This document shows positions 1-5,880 of a stretch of 5,880 bases of DNA, one piece after another. Location of the stretch: positions 1 to 5,880 of the forward strand of contig SKJO01000126.1 in NCBI GenBank assembly GCA_007121975.1, given 5' to 3'. Every line of letters begins with the position of its first letter. Position 1 is the stretch's first letter. A program made the position numbers and the translations under genes. The DNA comes from Nitriliruptoraceae bacterium. Its GTDB lineage: Bacteria > Actinomycetota > Nitriliruptoria > Nitriliruptorales > Nitriliruptoraceae. Under the pieces are notes generated by a model that saw nothing but the letters and a program-made list of their open reading frames with translations, had not been told where the DNA came from and made no database searches.

Positions 1-728
1 GCCCGGATGCGCAGCTGGTCGCCACCGACGCCGTCGCGCACGTGCAGGTCGCGGCCGTCGATCGCCGTCACCTCGCACCGGGTGAGGATGCGAGCACCGA
101 AGGCGGCGGCGGTGCGGGCGACCGCGACGACCAGCCGCGCGTCGTCGATCAACTGGCCGTCCCAGGTGCGCACGGCACCCCGGACGTGGGTGGCGTGCAG
201 CGCCGGAACCAGCAGCCGGGCCTCCTGCGCGCTGACCCAGCTCGGGTGGGGCAGGGTGCGCCGGCGGGTGCCGGCCGAGACCCGCAGTGCGTCGGCCAGG
301 ACGAAACCCAGGCTCGTGAGCGCCGCCTGCCCCCATCCCATCGGGGCGCCGACCGGCACCAGCATCGGCAGGGCCCGGGTCAGGTGCACCGCGGTGCGCT
401 CCATCAGGATGCCGCGCTCCACCGCACTCTCGTGGGCGAGGCCGAACTCGCCGTGCGCGAGGTAGCGCAGACCACCGTGGACGAGCTTCGAGGACCACCG
501 GCTGGTGCCATGCGCGAGGTCATGCTGCTCGAGCAGTACCACCGAGCACCCCCGGGTGGCGGCATCGAGGGCGACATAGGCGCCCGTGATGCCCCCACCG
601 ATCACGGCGAGGTCGACCTCGCCGCCGCCGGCGAGATCCTCCAGTTCCCGCTGGCGGCGGGCGCGGTTCAGAGAGGAGGCCTTGCGGCCCGGGGTGAGGG
701 TGGAGGCGAGCTCAGGTGCTGCGCTCAT
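1..728 (-). CDS. glpD: Aerobic glycerol-3-phosphate dehydrogenase, N-terminal 242 residues (gene runs off the left edge)
   Basis: FAD-dependent enzyme that oxidises sn-glycerol 3-phosphate to dihydroxyacetone phosphate and normally passes electrons to the membrane quinone pool. The N-terminal FAD-binding Rossmann fold is clear. A DLAVIGGGITGA dinucleotide-binding motif lies at residues 39-50. It is followed by the strand ending in VVLLEQ, whose Glu67 is placed to bind the FAD ribose, and by the GlpD signature GTSRWSSKLVHGGLRYL at 74-90. The reading ends at residue 242, so the rest of the FAD/substrate domain and the C-terminal GlpD domain lie outside the window. A basic leader of about 36 residues precedes the Rossmann fold, and no signal peptide is seen. 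The ATG at 728-726 overlaps the tetR stop as ATGA and has no strong Shine-Dalgarno sequence, so translation is probably coupled to tetR. Family assignment is firm; the paralogue type is not determined. Confidence 0.95.
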   Translation of the reverse strand, partial: MSAAPELASTLTPGRKASSLNRARRQRELEDLAGGGEVDLAVIGGGITGAYVALDAATRGCSVVLLEQHDLAHGTSRWSSKLVHGGLRYLAHGEFGLAHESAVERGILMERTAVHLTRALPMLVPVGAPMGWGQAALTSLGFVLADALRVSAGTRRRTLPHPSWVSAQEARLLVPALHATHVRGAVRTWDGQLIDDARLVVAVARTAAAFGARILTRCEVTAIDGRDLHVRDGVGGDQLRIR

Positions 729-1330
729 GGAGTTGCCGTCCCGGTCGGCGCCCGACCCGGACGCAGGCACGCATCGAGCAGGTGCGCGAGCTCGGCGTGG
801 GCGGTCTCGCGGCCGAGCTCGGCCTCCGCGATCCGCGCGGAGACGATGAACGACTGCACGAGCAGGAACACCGAGAAGGCGAGCACCCCGGGATCGCCGT
901 CACGCACCGAGCCGTCGCGCTGACCCGCACGGATGAGATCAGCGATGGTGTCGAGGATCGTCCGCTGCGAGGAGCCGAGCCGCTGAACGAGGTAGGGCAC
1001 GAGCAGTTCGCCGTCGAGCTCGAGGATCCGCTCGATCAGGGGCTGGTCGGGCACCGTGGCCGCGAGCCGGGTCGCGGCGGTGACCAGCTGCTGCCGGCCG
1101 GTCCCCGGGGCGGATCCGTCCTCGGCGAGGACCTCGGCGACCAGCGCCAGCAGCTCGCGGGTCAGCGCCGCGGCGGTGGCCTCGGTGACGTCGGAGAAGT
1201 GGGTGTAGAGCGTCGAGCGCGACATTCCCGCCCGCCGCGCGACCTCGGCCATGGTGGTGCGCCGGACGCCCAACGCCTCCACGCTGGCGACCACGGCGTC
1301 GAGCACCTCCTCGCGGCTGGATCGCTGCAT
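725..1330 (-). CDS. TetR/AcrR-family transcriptional regulator
   Basis: A 201-residue protein of typical TetR length. The N-terminal DNA-binding domain is recognisable: residues about 8-47 include TTMAEVARRAGMSRSTLYTHF, where the helix-turn-helix recognition helix is around GMSRSTLYTHF. The remaining roughly 150 residues are helical and divergent, as expected of a ligand-binding and dimerisation domain, and the ligand cannot be told from sequence. The ATG at 1330 is well supported by a GGAGG six bases upstream. The gene overlaps glpD by ATGA and is divergent from the AGPS-like gene, so it probably controls its own operon and the divergent gene through the shared 78-base spacer. By recollection, Mycobacterium tuberculosis has the same order: Rv2249c (glpD1), Rv2250c (TetR) and divergent Rv2251 (flavoprotein). 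A lipid-derived or glycerol-phosphate-linked effector is a guess only. Confidence 0.93.
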   Translation of the reverse strand: MQRSSREEVLDAVVASVEALGVRRTTMAEVARRAGMSRSTLYTHFSDVTEATAAALTRELLALVAEVLAEDGSAPGTGRQQLVTAATRLAATVPDQPLIERILELDGELLVPYLVQRLGSSQRTILDTIADLIRAGQRDGSVRDGDPGVLAFSVFLLVQSFIVSARIAEAELGRETAHAELAHLLDACLRPGRAPTGTATP

Positions 1331-1336
1331 GCGCCA

Positions 1337-1341
1337 CCTCC
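1337..1341 (-). promoter_or_regulatory. Strong ribosome binding site of the tetR gene
   Basis: On the minus strand the sequence GGAGG, extended as GGAGGTGG, stands six bases before the ATG at 1330. It is the best Shine-Dalgarno match near any start in this window and fixes the tetR start. Neither glpD nor the divergent flavoprotein has a comparable site. Confidence 0.8.
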
Positions 1342-1343
1342 GA

Positions 1344-1380
1344 CTCGTACACTACGATATCGGCTGTTCGAGTGTTTGAG
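1344..1380. promoter_or_regulatory. Candidate operator: imperfect inverted repeat in the divergent tetR / AGPS-like promoter region
   Basis: The 78-base spacer between the two divergent starts (1331-1408) is the only real intergenic region here and is AT-richer than its surroundings. CTCGTACACT (1344-1353) and AGTGTTTGAG (1371-1380) are reverse complements at 8 of 10 positions across a 17-base gap. A perfect 8-bp palindrome, CGATATCG, sits between the arms at 1355-1362. TAnnnT hexamers that could be -10 boxes occur on both strands: TAGTGT at 1354-1349 on minus, and TACACT at 1348-1353 or TACGAT at 1353-1358 on plus. No convincing -35 box was seen. A TetR dimer bound here could block both promoters. 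The repeat is seen directly; its role as operator is inferred from position and from the habit of TetR regulators of controlling their divergent neighbour. Confidence 0.45.
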
Positions 1381-1408
1381 ATCCCTCCTCGCCACGACAG
1401 GCCCTGCG

Positions 1409-3085
1409 ATGCCCGCCGGCGCACCCTCGACCCAGCTGACGCCTCCGTCCGAGCCGATGGTGTGGCACGGCTGGGGCGACCCCGCCCGTCGGCACGGCCT
1501 GCCCGAGGCCGCCCGCGCGATGCTCGAGCGCGAGCTCGGCCCGCTCGAGGGCGAGCACCGGCCGGTGCCGCTCAGCGAGGTCCGGGTCCGCCCCAGCGCC
1601 CTGACCGCGGAGCAGCGACGCGCGCTGGAGCAGGTCGTGGGCGCCGAGCACGTGCGCGACGATCACCGCACCCGGGTCGAGCATGCCGGGGGGCGCTCCA
1701 CCCCCGACCTGCTGCGACGCCGGCACGGCGATGCGACCGCCGCCCCGGACGTGGTGGTCGCCCCACGCGACCACGACGAGGTGGCGCAGGTGCTCGACCG
1801 CTGCGCCGAGCACCGCCTGGCCGTGGTGCCCTTCGGTGGCGGTACCTCGGTGGTCGGCGGAGTGGAACCCGAGCGCGGCCCGTTCGCTGCGCTCGTCACC
1901 CTCGATCTCGGGAGGCTCGATGCGCTGATCGAGCTCGACGAGACCGCGGGGCTGGCCACCTTCGGCGCCGGCGTGCGCGGACCCGCTGCGGAGGCGGCGC
2001 TGCGCGAGCGCGGCTTCACCCTCGGCCACTTCCCCCAGAGCTACGCCTACCTGTCGCTGGGAGGGGCGGTGGCCACCCGCTCCTCGGGCCAGGCGTCCTC
2101 CGGCTACGGGCGCATCGACGAACTGGTCGCCGGGCTGCGCTGCGCCACGCCGATCGGCGAGCTGCGCATCGACCACGGACCTCGAAGTGCCGCCGGCCCC
2201 GACCTGCGCGCGCTGCTGCTCGGCAGCGAGGGGATCCTGGGGGTGCTCACCGAGGTGACGGTGCGGGTGCGCCCCGCCCCCGAGCTCGAGACCTACACCG
2301 CCCACGTCGCCCCGTCGTTCGCCAGCGGTGCCGCCACGCTGCGCGCCCTGGCACAGGCCGGGGCACGCGCCGACGTCACCCGGCTGTCCGACGAGGACGA
2401 GACCCGGGCGATGCTGGCCCAGGCCGGCGGGTGGCAGACCGCGGCCCTCGAGCGCTACCTCGGCATCCGGGGGGTCGACACCCCCAGCCTGCTGATCCTC
2501 GGGTGGGAGGGCAGCCGAGAGCAGGTCCGCCGCCGGCGGGCACGGACCCAGCAGGTCCTGGCCACCCGGCGCACCGTGCCGATCGGCGCGCCGGCGGGTC
2601 GTGCCTGGGCCGCGGGGCGCTTCGACGGTCCCTACCTGCGCGACGAACTGCTCGACCGCGGTGTCCTGGTCGACACCCTGGAGACCGCCACGAGCTGGTC
2701 CCGGCTCGGCGCGCTGTACCAGGCGGTGCGCGGGGCGGTGCGCACGACCCTGCGCGGGTGGGGCACCCCGCCGCTGCTGCTGACCCACATCTCGCACCTG
2801 TATCCGAGCGGCGCGTCGCTGTACCTGACGTGGCTGGCCCGGCAGGACACCGGACGCGAGCTCGAGCAGTGGCAGGCGGTCAAGCAGGCCACCGGCGATG
2901 CCATCATGGCCGCGGGTGGCACCATCACCCACCACCATGCGGTCGGGCTCGACCACCGCCGCTGGATGCACGACGAGGTGGGTCCGGTGGGCCTGGCCGC
3001 GCTGCGGGCGGTCAAGGCCGCGCTGGACCCCGACGGGATCCTCAACCCGGGCAAGTTGCTCCCCCCCGACCACGGGCCGGCGTGA
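1409..3085 (+). CDS. FAD-linked oxidase, alkyldihydroxyacetonephosphate synthase (AGPS)-like
   Basis: A 558-residue flavoprotein of the VAO/PCMH fold. AGPS enzymes exchange the acyl chain of acyl-DHAP for a fatty alcohol, forming the ether bond of ether lipids. Visible landmarks in order are a WHGWGDP motif near residue 19, the FAD loop PFGGGTSVVGG from 141, an LGGAVATRSSGQ segment, GSEGILGVLTE from 272, YLRDE at 409-413 (matching the YIRD region of animal AGPS), a YPSGASLYLTW segment, GGTITHHHAVG with the His triplet at 508-510, and C-terminal DPDGILNPGKLL. The His triplet and surrounding pattern separate it from ordinary glycolate or D-lactate oxidases. No targeting peptide or membrane segment is seen. 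The start is uncertain: the ATG at 1409 has only ACAGG seven bases upstream, and the ATG at 1457 would remove 16 residues yet keep all motifs. The gene is divergent from tetR-glpD. Family is secure; the actual substrate in bacteria is inferred. Confidence 0.92.
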   Translation: MPAGAPSTQLTPPSEPMVWHGWGDPARRHGLPEAARAMLERELGPLEGEHRPVPLSEVRVRPSALTAEQRRALEQVVGAEHVRDDHRTRVEHAGGRSTPDLLRRRHGDATAAPDVVVAPRDHDEVAQVLDRCAEHRLAVVPFGGGTSVVGGVEPERGPFAALVTLDLGRLDALIELDETAGLATFGAGVRGPAAEAALRERGFTLGHFPQSYAYLSLGGAVATRSSGQASSGYGRIDELVAGLRCATPIGELRIDHGPRSAAGPDLRALLLGSEGILGVLTEVTVRVRPAPELETYTAHVAPSFASGAATLRALAQAGARADVTRLSDEDETRAMLAQAGGWQTAALERYLGIRGVDTPSLLILGWEGSREQVRRRRARTQQVLATRRTVPIGAPAGRAWAAGRFDGPYLRDELLDRGVLVDTLETATSWSRLGALYQAVRGAVRTTLRGWGTPPLLLTHISHLYPSGASLYLTWLARQDTGRELEQWQAVKQATGDAIMAAGGTITHHHAVGLDHRRWMHDEVGPVGLAALRAVKAALDPDGILNPGKLLPPDHGPA

Positions 3086-3089
3086 GCCG

Positions 3090-4421
3090 TCAGTCGCCCG
3101 GCTCGACGATCGGCGCGAAGCGTTCGCGGTCCTGCGGGTCGAACGGTCCCACCACCGCGAGGTCACGGGGCTGGGTCAGCAGCCGCTGTGCGACCCGGCG
3201 GACGTCCGCGAGGCTGACCTCGCCGAGGTGCTCGAGCGCCTCGTTGATCCCGATGATCGGCATCCCGGTGGCCACCTGACGGCCGAGGCGGGCCATCCGC
3301 GAGCCGGTGTCCTCCCACGACAGCACCAGGCCGCCGCTCAGCGCGCCTCTGGCGCGGTCGACCTCCGCGGCCGTCACGTCCTCGGCGACGCGGTCGAGCT
3401 CGCGGCGCAGCAGCCCGAGCACCTCGTCGACCTTGTCCGGGGACGTGCCGACATACGCCCCGAGCAGCCCGCCGTCGGTGTAGGAGGAGGCGTAGCTGTA
3501 GGTCGCGTACGCCAGTCCCTGCTCCTCGCGGATCACCTGGAACAGCCGGGAGGACATGCCACCACCGAGCAGGGTGTCGAGCACCCGCAGGGCCCAGCGG
3601 TCATCGTCGGTCTGCGCGAGCCCGGGGACGCCGAGCACCACGTGGGCCTGCTCGGTGGGCCGTGAGCGCACGATGATCTCGCCACGACCGAAGCCGTGGG
3701 GAGGGCGGCGACGCGGCGGCGACCCGCCGGGCCGGCCGAGGTCGCCGAGCAGCTGATCGGCGAGCGTGACCAGCCGGTCGTGCTCGAGGTTGCCGGCCGC
3801 CGCGACCACCACGCTCCCCGGCCGGTAGCGCTGCCGGTAGTAGGCGTCGATGGTGTCGCGGTCGAGCCGCTCGATCGAGGCCAGCGACCCGAGGGTCTCG
3901 GCCGCCAGCGGGTGCTCACGCAGCACGGCCCGGGCGAAGTCGGTATGGACGAGGTCGTCGGGCGTGTCGTGGTGGATGTCGAGCTCGGAGAGCACGACCT
4001 GGCGCTCGGCCTCGACATCGTCGGGCGCGTTGCGGGCGTCGACGAGCAGGTCGGCGAGCACCTCGAAGGCCAGCGGCAGATCCTCGTCGAGGACCCGCGC
4101 GTGGAAGCAGGTCACCTCCTTGGAGGTGAAGGCGTTGAGCTCGCCACCGACCGCGTCGAGGGTCTCGGCGATGGCCCGCGCCGATCGGGTCGAGGTGCCC
4201 TTGAACAGCAGGTGCTCGAGGAAGTGCGAGCAGCCCGACTGCTCCGGGGACTCGTCACGTGAGCCGACGGCGACCCACATGCCGAGGGTGACCGAGCGCA
4301 CCGCCGGCATGTGCTCGGACACGACGGTGAGCCCTGAGGCCAGCCGCGTGAGCTGCTCGTCCACCGCCGTCCGATCCGTGGGAGCCGGGCGGTGGCGTCC
4401 ACCGCCCGGCGGATGGGTCAC
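3090..4421 (-). CDS. M16-family zinc metallopeptidase (processing-peptidase-like)
   Basis: A 443-residue insulinase/mitochondrial-processing-peptidase-type protein, the length usual for single-subunit bacterial M16B enzymes. The inverted zinc motif HFLEH is at residues 66-70 (ligands His66 and His70, catalytic base Glu69). The distal ligand is Glu146 in ERQVVLSEL, with the conserved Glu139 seven residues earlier, so the active site is complete. The second half holds the non-catalytic M16 domain with GGGMSSRLFQVIREEQGLAY, typical of these peptidases. No signal peptide is visible, so it is probably cytoplasmic. The natural substrate is unknown. The GTG start at 4421 overlaps the pnp stop as GTGA, implying co-transcription and coupling. 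A second in-frame GTG at 4364 begins just before the conserved LTRLASGLTVVSEHMP segment and would exclude the hairpin at 4384-4410. Pnp followed by an M16 gene (gpsI-pepR in mycobacteria) is a common actinobacterial order. Confidence 0.94.
   Translation of the reverse strand: MTHPPGGGRHRPAPTDRTAVDEQLTRLASGLTVVSEHMPAVRSVTLGMWVAVGSRDESPEQSGCSHFLEHLLFKGTSTRSARAIAETLDAVGGELNAFTSKEVTCFHARVLDEDLPLAFEVLADLLVDARNAPDDVEAERQVVLSELDIHHDTPDDLVHTDFARAVLREHPLAAETLGSLASIERLDRDTIDAYYRQRYRPGSVVVAAAGNLEHDRLVTLADQLLGDLGRPGGSPPRRRPPHGFGRGEIIVRSRPTEQAHVVLGVPGLAQTDDDRWALRVLDTLLGGGMSSRLFQVIREEQGLAYATYSYASSYTDGGLLGAYVGTSPDKVDEVLGLLRRELDRVAEDVTAAEVDRARGALSGGLVLSWEDTGSRMARLGRQVATGMPIIGINEALEHLGEVSLADVRRVAQRLLTQPRDLAVVGPFDPQDRERFAPIVEPGD
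4384..4410 (-). repeat. Perfect 12-bp-stem hairpin just after the pnp stop codon
   Basis: GCCGGGCGGTGG (4384-4395) is exactly complementary to CCACCGCCCGGC (4399-4410) around a three-base loop. In the minus-strand transcript the hairpin begins seven bases after the pnp stop and falls within codons 4-13 of the M16 gene if that gene starts at 4421. There is no T-run after it, so it is not a classical intrinsic terminator. It could be a U-less terminator, a 3'-end stabiliser, an RNase site or a translation-limiting structure. The stem is seen directly; its function is unknown. Confidence 0.6.
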
Positions 4422-5880
4422 TCCCGGTCGCGGGAGCGGCTGCGCACCCGGGTCCGCGTGCGTTCGCGCCCGGCGCCACCGCGCTCGGAGCGCTCGGGGC
4501 GCTCAGAGGGCTCGGTGGACTCCGTCGGTTCGGTCGGTTCGGCCGACTCGGTGGACTCGGCCGGCTCCGTCGACGCGGCCGGCTCGGGACGCTCGCCCCG
4601 GTCGCGACCGCCGCGGGAACGCTCGCCGCCACGGGAACGCTCGCCGCCACGGGAGCGCTCGCCACCACGCGGACGGCTGCCCTCGTCGTCGCTGCGCTCG
4701 GCCTTCTCGCCGACGTACTCGAGCTTGAACTTGCGGCCGCCGTCGAGCACGTCCTTGACCTCGACGAGCACGTTCTCGCCGACCTCGACCGCCTCCTCGG
4801 CGTGGTCGAGGCGTCGTCCGGCCTTCTTGGACAGCTCCGAGATGTGCAGCAGCCCGTCGGTCCCGGGCGTGAGCGACACGAACGCGCCGAAGTCCACGGT
4901 CTTGACCACGGTGGCGTTGTAGCGCTCGCCCTTCTCGGGCAGCTGCGGGTTGGCGATGGCGTTGATGCGGTCCAACGCGTCGCGGGCCTGCGAACCGGAG
5001 GTGGCGTAGATCTTGACCACGCCGCGGCCGCCCTCCTCGTCGACGTCGATCTGGGCGCCGGTGACCTCCACCAGCTCCTTGATGATCGCGCCGCGCGGAC
5101 CGATGACCGCACCGATCTTGTCCTGGGGAATGTGCACCACCTCGACGCGCGGAGCGCCGTCGGCGACCTCGTCGCGCGGCTCGGCGATGGCGGCGTTCAT
5201 CACCTCGAGGATCTCGAGGCGCGCGTCACGGGCCTGCAGCAGCGCGTCCTGGAGCACCTTCGCGGGGATCCCGGCCAGCTTCGTGTCGAGCTGCAGGGCG
5301 GTGATGAACTCCTTCGGACCGGCGACCTTGAAGTCCATGTCGCCGAAGAAGTCCTCCACGCCCTGGATGTCGGTCAGGGTCGTGTACTTGCCGTTCTCGT
5401 ACACCAGGCCCATGGCGATGCCCGACACCTGCGCGTGGGTGGGGACCCCGCCGTCCATCAGCGCCATCGAGGCCGCGCACACCGAGCCCATGGAGGTCGA
5501 GCCGTTGGAGCTGAGCACGTCGGAGACCAGCCGCATCGCATACGGCCAGGCATCCTGGTCGGGCAGCACCGGGATCAGCGAGCGCTCGGCGAGCGCACCG
5601 TGCCCGATCTCGCGGCGCTTGGGGGTGCCGACACGGCCGGCCTCACCGGTCGCGTAGGGCGGCATGTTGTAGTGGTGCAGGAACAGCTTCTCGTCGACGG
5701 GGTCGAGGGTGTCGAGGCGTTGTCCGTCCCGGGTGGTCCCCAGCGACAGCACCGACATGACCTGGGTCTCGCCGCGCTGGAACAGCGCCGAGCCATGCGT
5801 GCGGGGCAGCACCTGGACCTCGGCCGAGATCGACCGCAGGTCGGTGACCCCGCGACCGTCGACCCGGAAGCCCTCGTCGA
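4418..5880 (-). CDS. pnp: Polynucleotide phosphorylase, C-terminal 486 residues (gene enters from the right edge)
   Basis: Phosphorolytic 3'-to-5' exoribonuclease that also runs the reverse polymerase reaction; it works as a trimer in RNA decay. The first visible residues, continuing to LPRTHGSALFQRGETQ, belong to the start of the second RNase PH domain. Numbered within the window, that domain shows NGSTSMGSVCAAS at 125-137 and DIQGVEDFFGDMDFK at 170-184. Asp176, Asp182 and Lys184 match E. coli Asp486, Asp492 and Lys494, so the catalytic site looks intact. A KH domain follows (about 242-305, GPRG loop at 260-263), then an S1 domain (about 315-387, DFGAFVSL and GLLHISELS). After S1 comes a low-complexity tail of about 97 residues with three RGGERS repeats, a Ser/Thr/Glu/Pro stretch and an Arg-rich end. 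The first RNase PH domain and the linker lie beyond the edge. The TGA overlaps the M16 GTG. Streptomyces and mycobacteria call this gene gpsI. Confidence 0.98.
   Translation of the reverse strand, partial: DEGFRVDGRGVTDLRSISAEVQVLPRTHGSALFQRGETQVMSVLSLGTTRDGQRLDTLDPVDEKLFLHHYNMPPYATGEAGRVGTPKRREIGHGALAERSLIPVLPDQDAWPYAMRLVSDVLSSNGSTSMGSVCAASMALMDGGVPTHAQVSGIAMGLVYENGKYTTLTDIQGVEDFFGDMDFKVAGPKEFITALQLDTKLAGIPAKVLQDALLQARDARLEILEVMNAAIAEPRDEVADGAPRVEVVHIPQDKIGAVIGPRGAIIKELVEVTGAQIDVDEEGGRGVVKIYATSGSQARDALDRINAIANPQLPEKGERYNATVVKTVDFGAFVSLTPGTDGLLHISELSKKAGRRLDHAEEAVEVGENVLVEVKDVLDGGRKFKLEYVGEKAERSDDEGSRPRGGERSRGGERSRGGERSRGGRDRGERPEPAASTEPAESTESAEPTEPTESTEPSERPERSERGGAGRERTRTRVRSRSRDRE
4525..4542. 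repeat. Two tandem 9-bp copies in the Ser/Thr/Glu/Pro part of the PNPase tail
   Basis: TCGGTTCGG occurs at 4525-4533 and directly again at 4534-4542, encoding successive copies of a Pro-Thr-Glu-type tripeptide on the minus strand. A 12-base sequence, CTCGGTGGACTC, is also repeated exactly at 4511-4522 and 4547-4558. These are degenerate coding repeats in a low-complexity protein segment. Confidence 0.6.
4615..4668. repeat. Three tandem 18-bp copies inside the pnp 3' coding region
   Basis: The 18-base unit GGGAACGCTCGCCGCCAC occurs at 4615-4632 and identically at 4633-4650. A third copy with two substitutions fills 4651-4668. The unit is a multiple of three and encodes an RGGERS hexapeptide on the minus strand, so copy-number change would lengthen or shorten the PNPase tail without a frameshift. 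The identity of the first two copies at the DNA level suggests recent duplication or slippage. Confidence 0.85.

Noticed and set aside
42..923. A long plus-strand frame opposite glpD and tetR.
   Set aside because: The minus strand gives an unmistakable GlpD N-terminus and TetR C-terminus. The plus frame has no family features.
716..1408. The plus-strand reading frame of the flavoprotein stays open far upstream, across all of tetR, suggesting a much longer protein.
   Set aside because: The upstream part is antisense to a well-supported TetR gene, shows no recognisable domain and is explained by high GC. The homology begins only after about position 1457.
1352..3166. A 604-codon open frame on the minus strand opposite the flavoprotein.
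   Set aside because: It is a GC-rich antisense shadow. Its translation is Gly/Arg/Ala-rich with no recognisable motif, while the plus frame carries the full AGPS motif set.
1372..3279. A 635-codon plus-strand frame overlapping the flavoprotein in another phase.
   Set aside because: The translation is almost entirely Arg, Ala, Pro and Gly, typical of an out-of-frame reading of high-GC DNA, and it runs across the convergent junction.
4384..4410. Calling the hairpin a classical intrinsic terminator.
   Set aside because: The bases following the stem on the minus strand (TCCCACGG) contain no T-run, so only a generic hairpin is supported.
4511..4668. The repeat-rich stretch as a CRISPR array or mobile-element end.
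   Set aside because: The repeats are in frame, adjacent without unique spacers, and encode a continuous PNPase tail.
4255..5112. A long minus-strand frame overlapping pnp in another phase, rich in Ser/Arg/Pro.
   Set aside because: It is a frame-shifted reading of the KH, S1 and tail region of PNPase, which is intact in its own frame.

Overview
The window is about 5.9 kb of very GC-rich DNA with strong third-position G/C bias. It carries five protein genes and almost no non-coding sequence. The base composition, the order pnp followed by an M16 peptidase gene, and the glpD/tetR/flavoprotein arrangement all point to an actinomycete-type bacterium (Actinomycetota). The genus cannot be read from this sequence alone. 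No RNA genes, mobile elements or CRISPR arrays are visible.

Left part (1-3085), a glycerol-phosphate/ether-lipid-like module. On the minus strand a TetR-family regulator gene (725-1330) overlaps the start of glpD by the four bases ATGA. The FAD-dependent glycerol-3-phosphate dehydrogenase runs off the left edge (1-728). Divergent to this pair, on the plus strand, is a complete FAD-linked oxidase (1409-3085). Its motifs match the alkyldihydroxyacetonephosphate synthase (AGPS) family, including the HHH signature near the C-terminus. The 78-base divergent spacer is locally AT-richer and holds an imperfect 10-bp-arm inverted repeat, a candidate operator for the TetR protein. GlpD makes dihydroxyacetone phosphate (DHAP), and AGPS enzymes act on acyl-DHAP, so joint control of the two is plausible.

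Right part (3090-5880), an RNA-decay/protein-processing operon on the minus strand. The C-terminal two thirds of polynucleotide phosphorylase (second RNase PH domain, KH, S1) enters from the right edge. It ends in a roughly 97-residue arginine-rich disordered tail containing RGGERS repeats. Its stop codon overlaps the GTG of an M16-family zinc peptidase gene by GTGA. A perfect 12-bp-stem hairpin lies immediately after the pnp stop, inside the annotated N-terminus of the peptidase. It could be a 3'-end or processing signal and casts some doubt on the peptidase start.

The two halves converge tail to tail with only four bases between stop codons, with no space for an intergenic terminator. Nothing here is clearly an unknown system. 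The most interesting items are the TetR-linked glpD/AGPS-like module, its candidate operator, the PNPase tail and the pnp/M16 junction hairpin.
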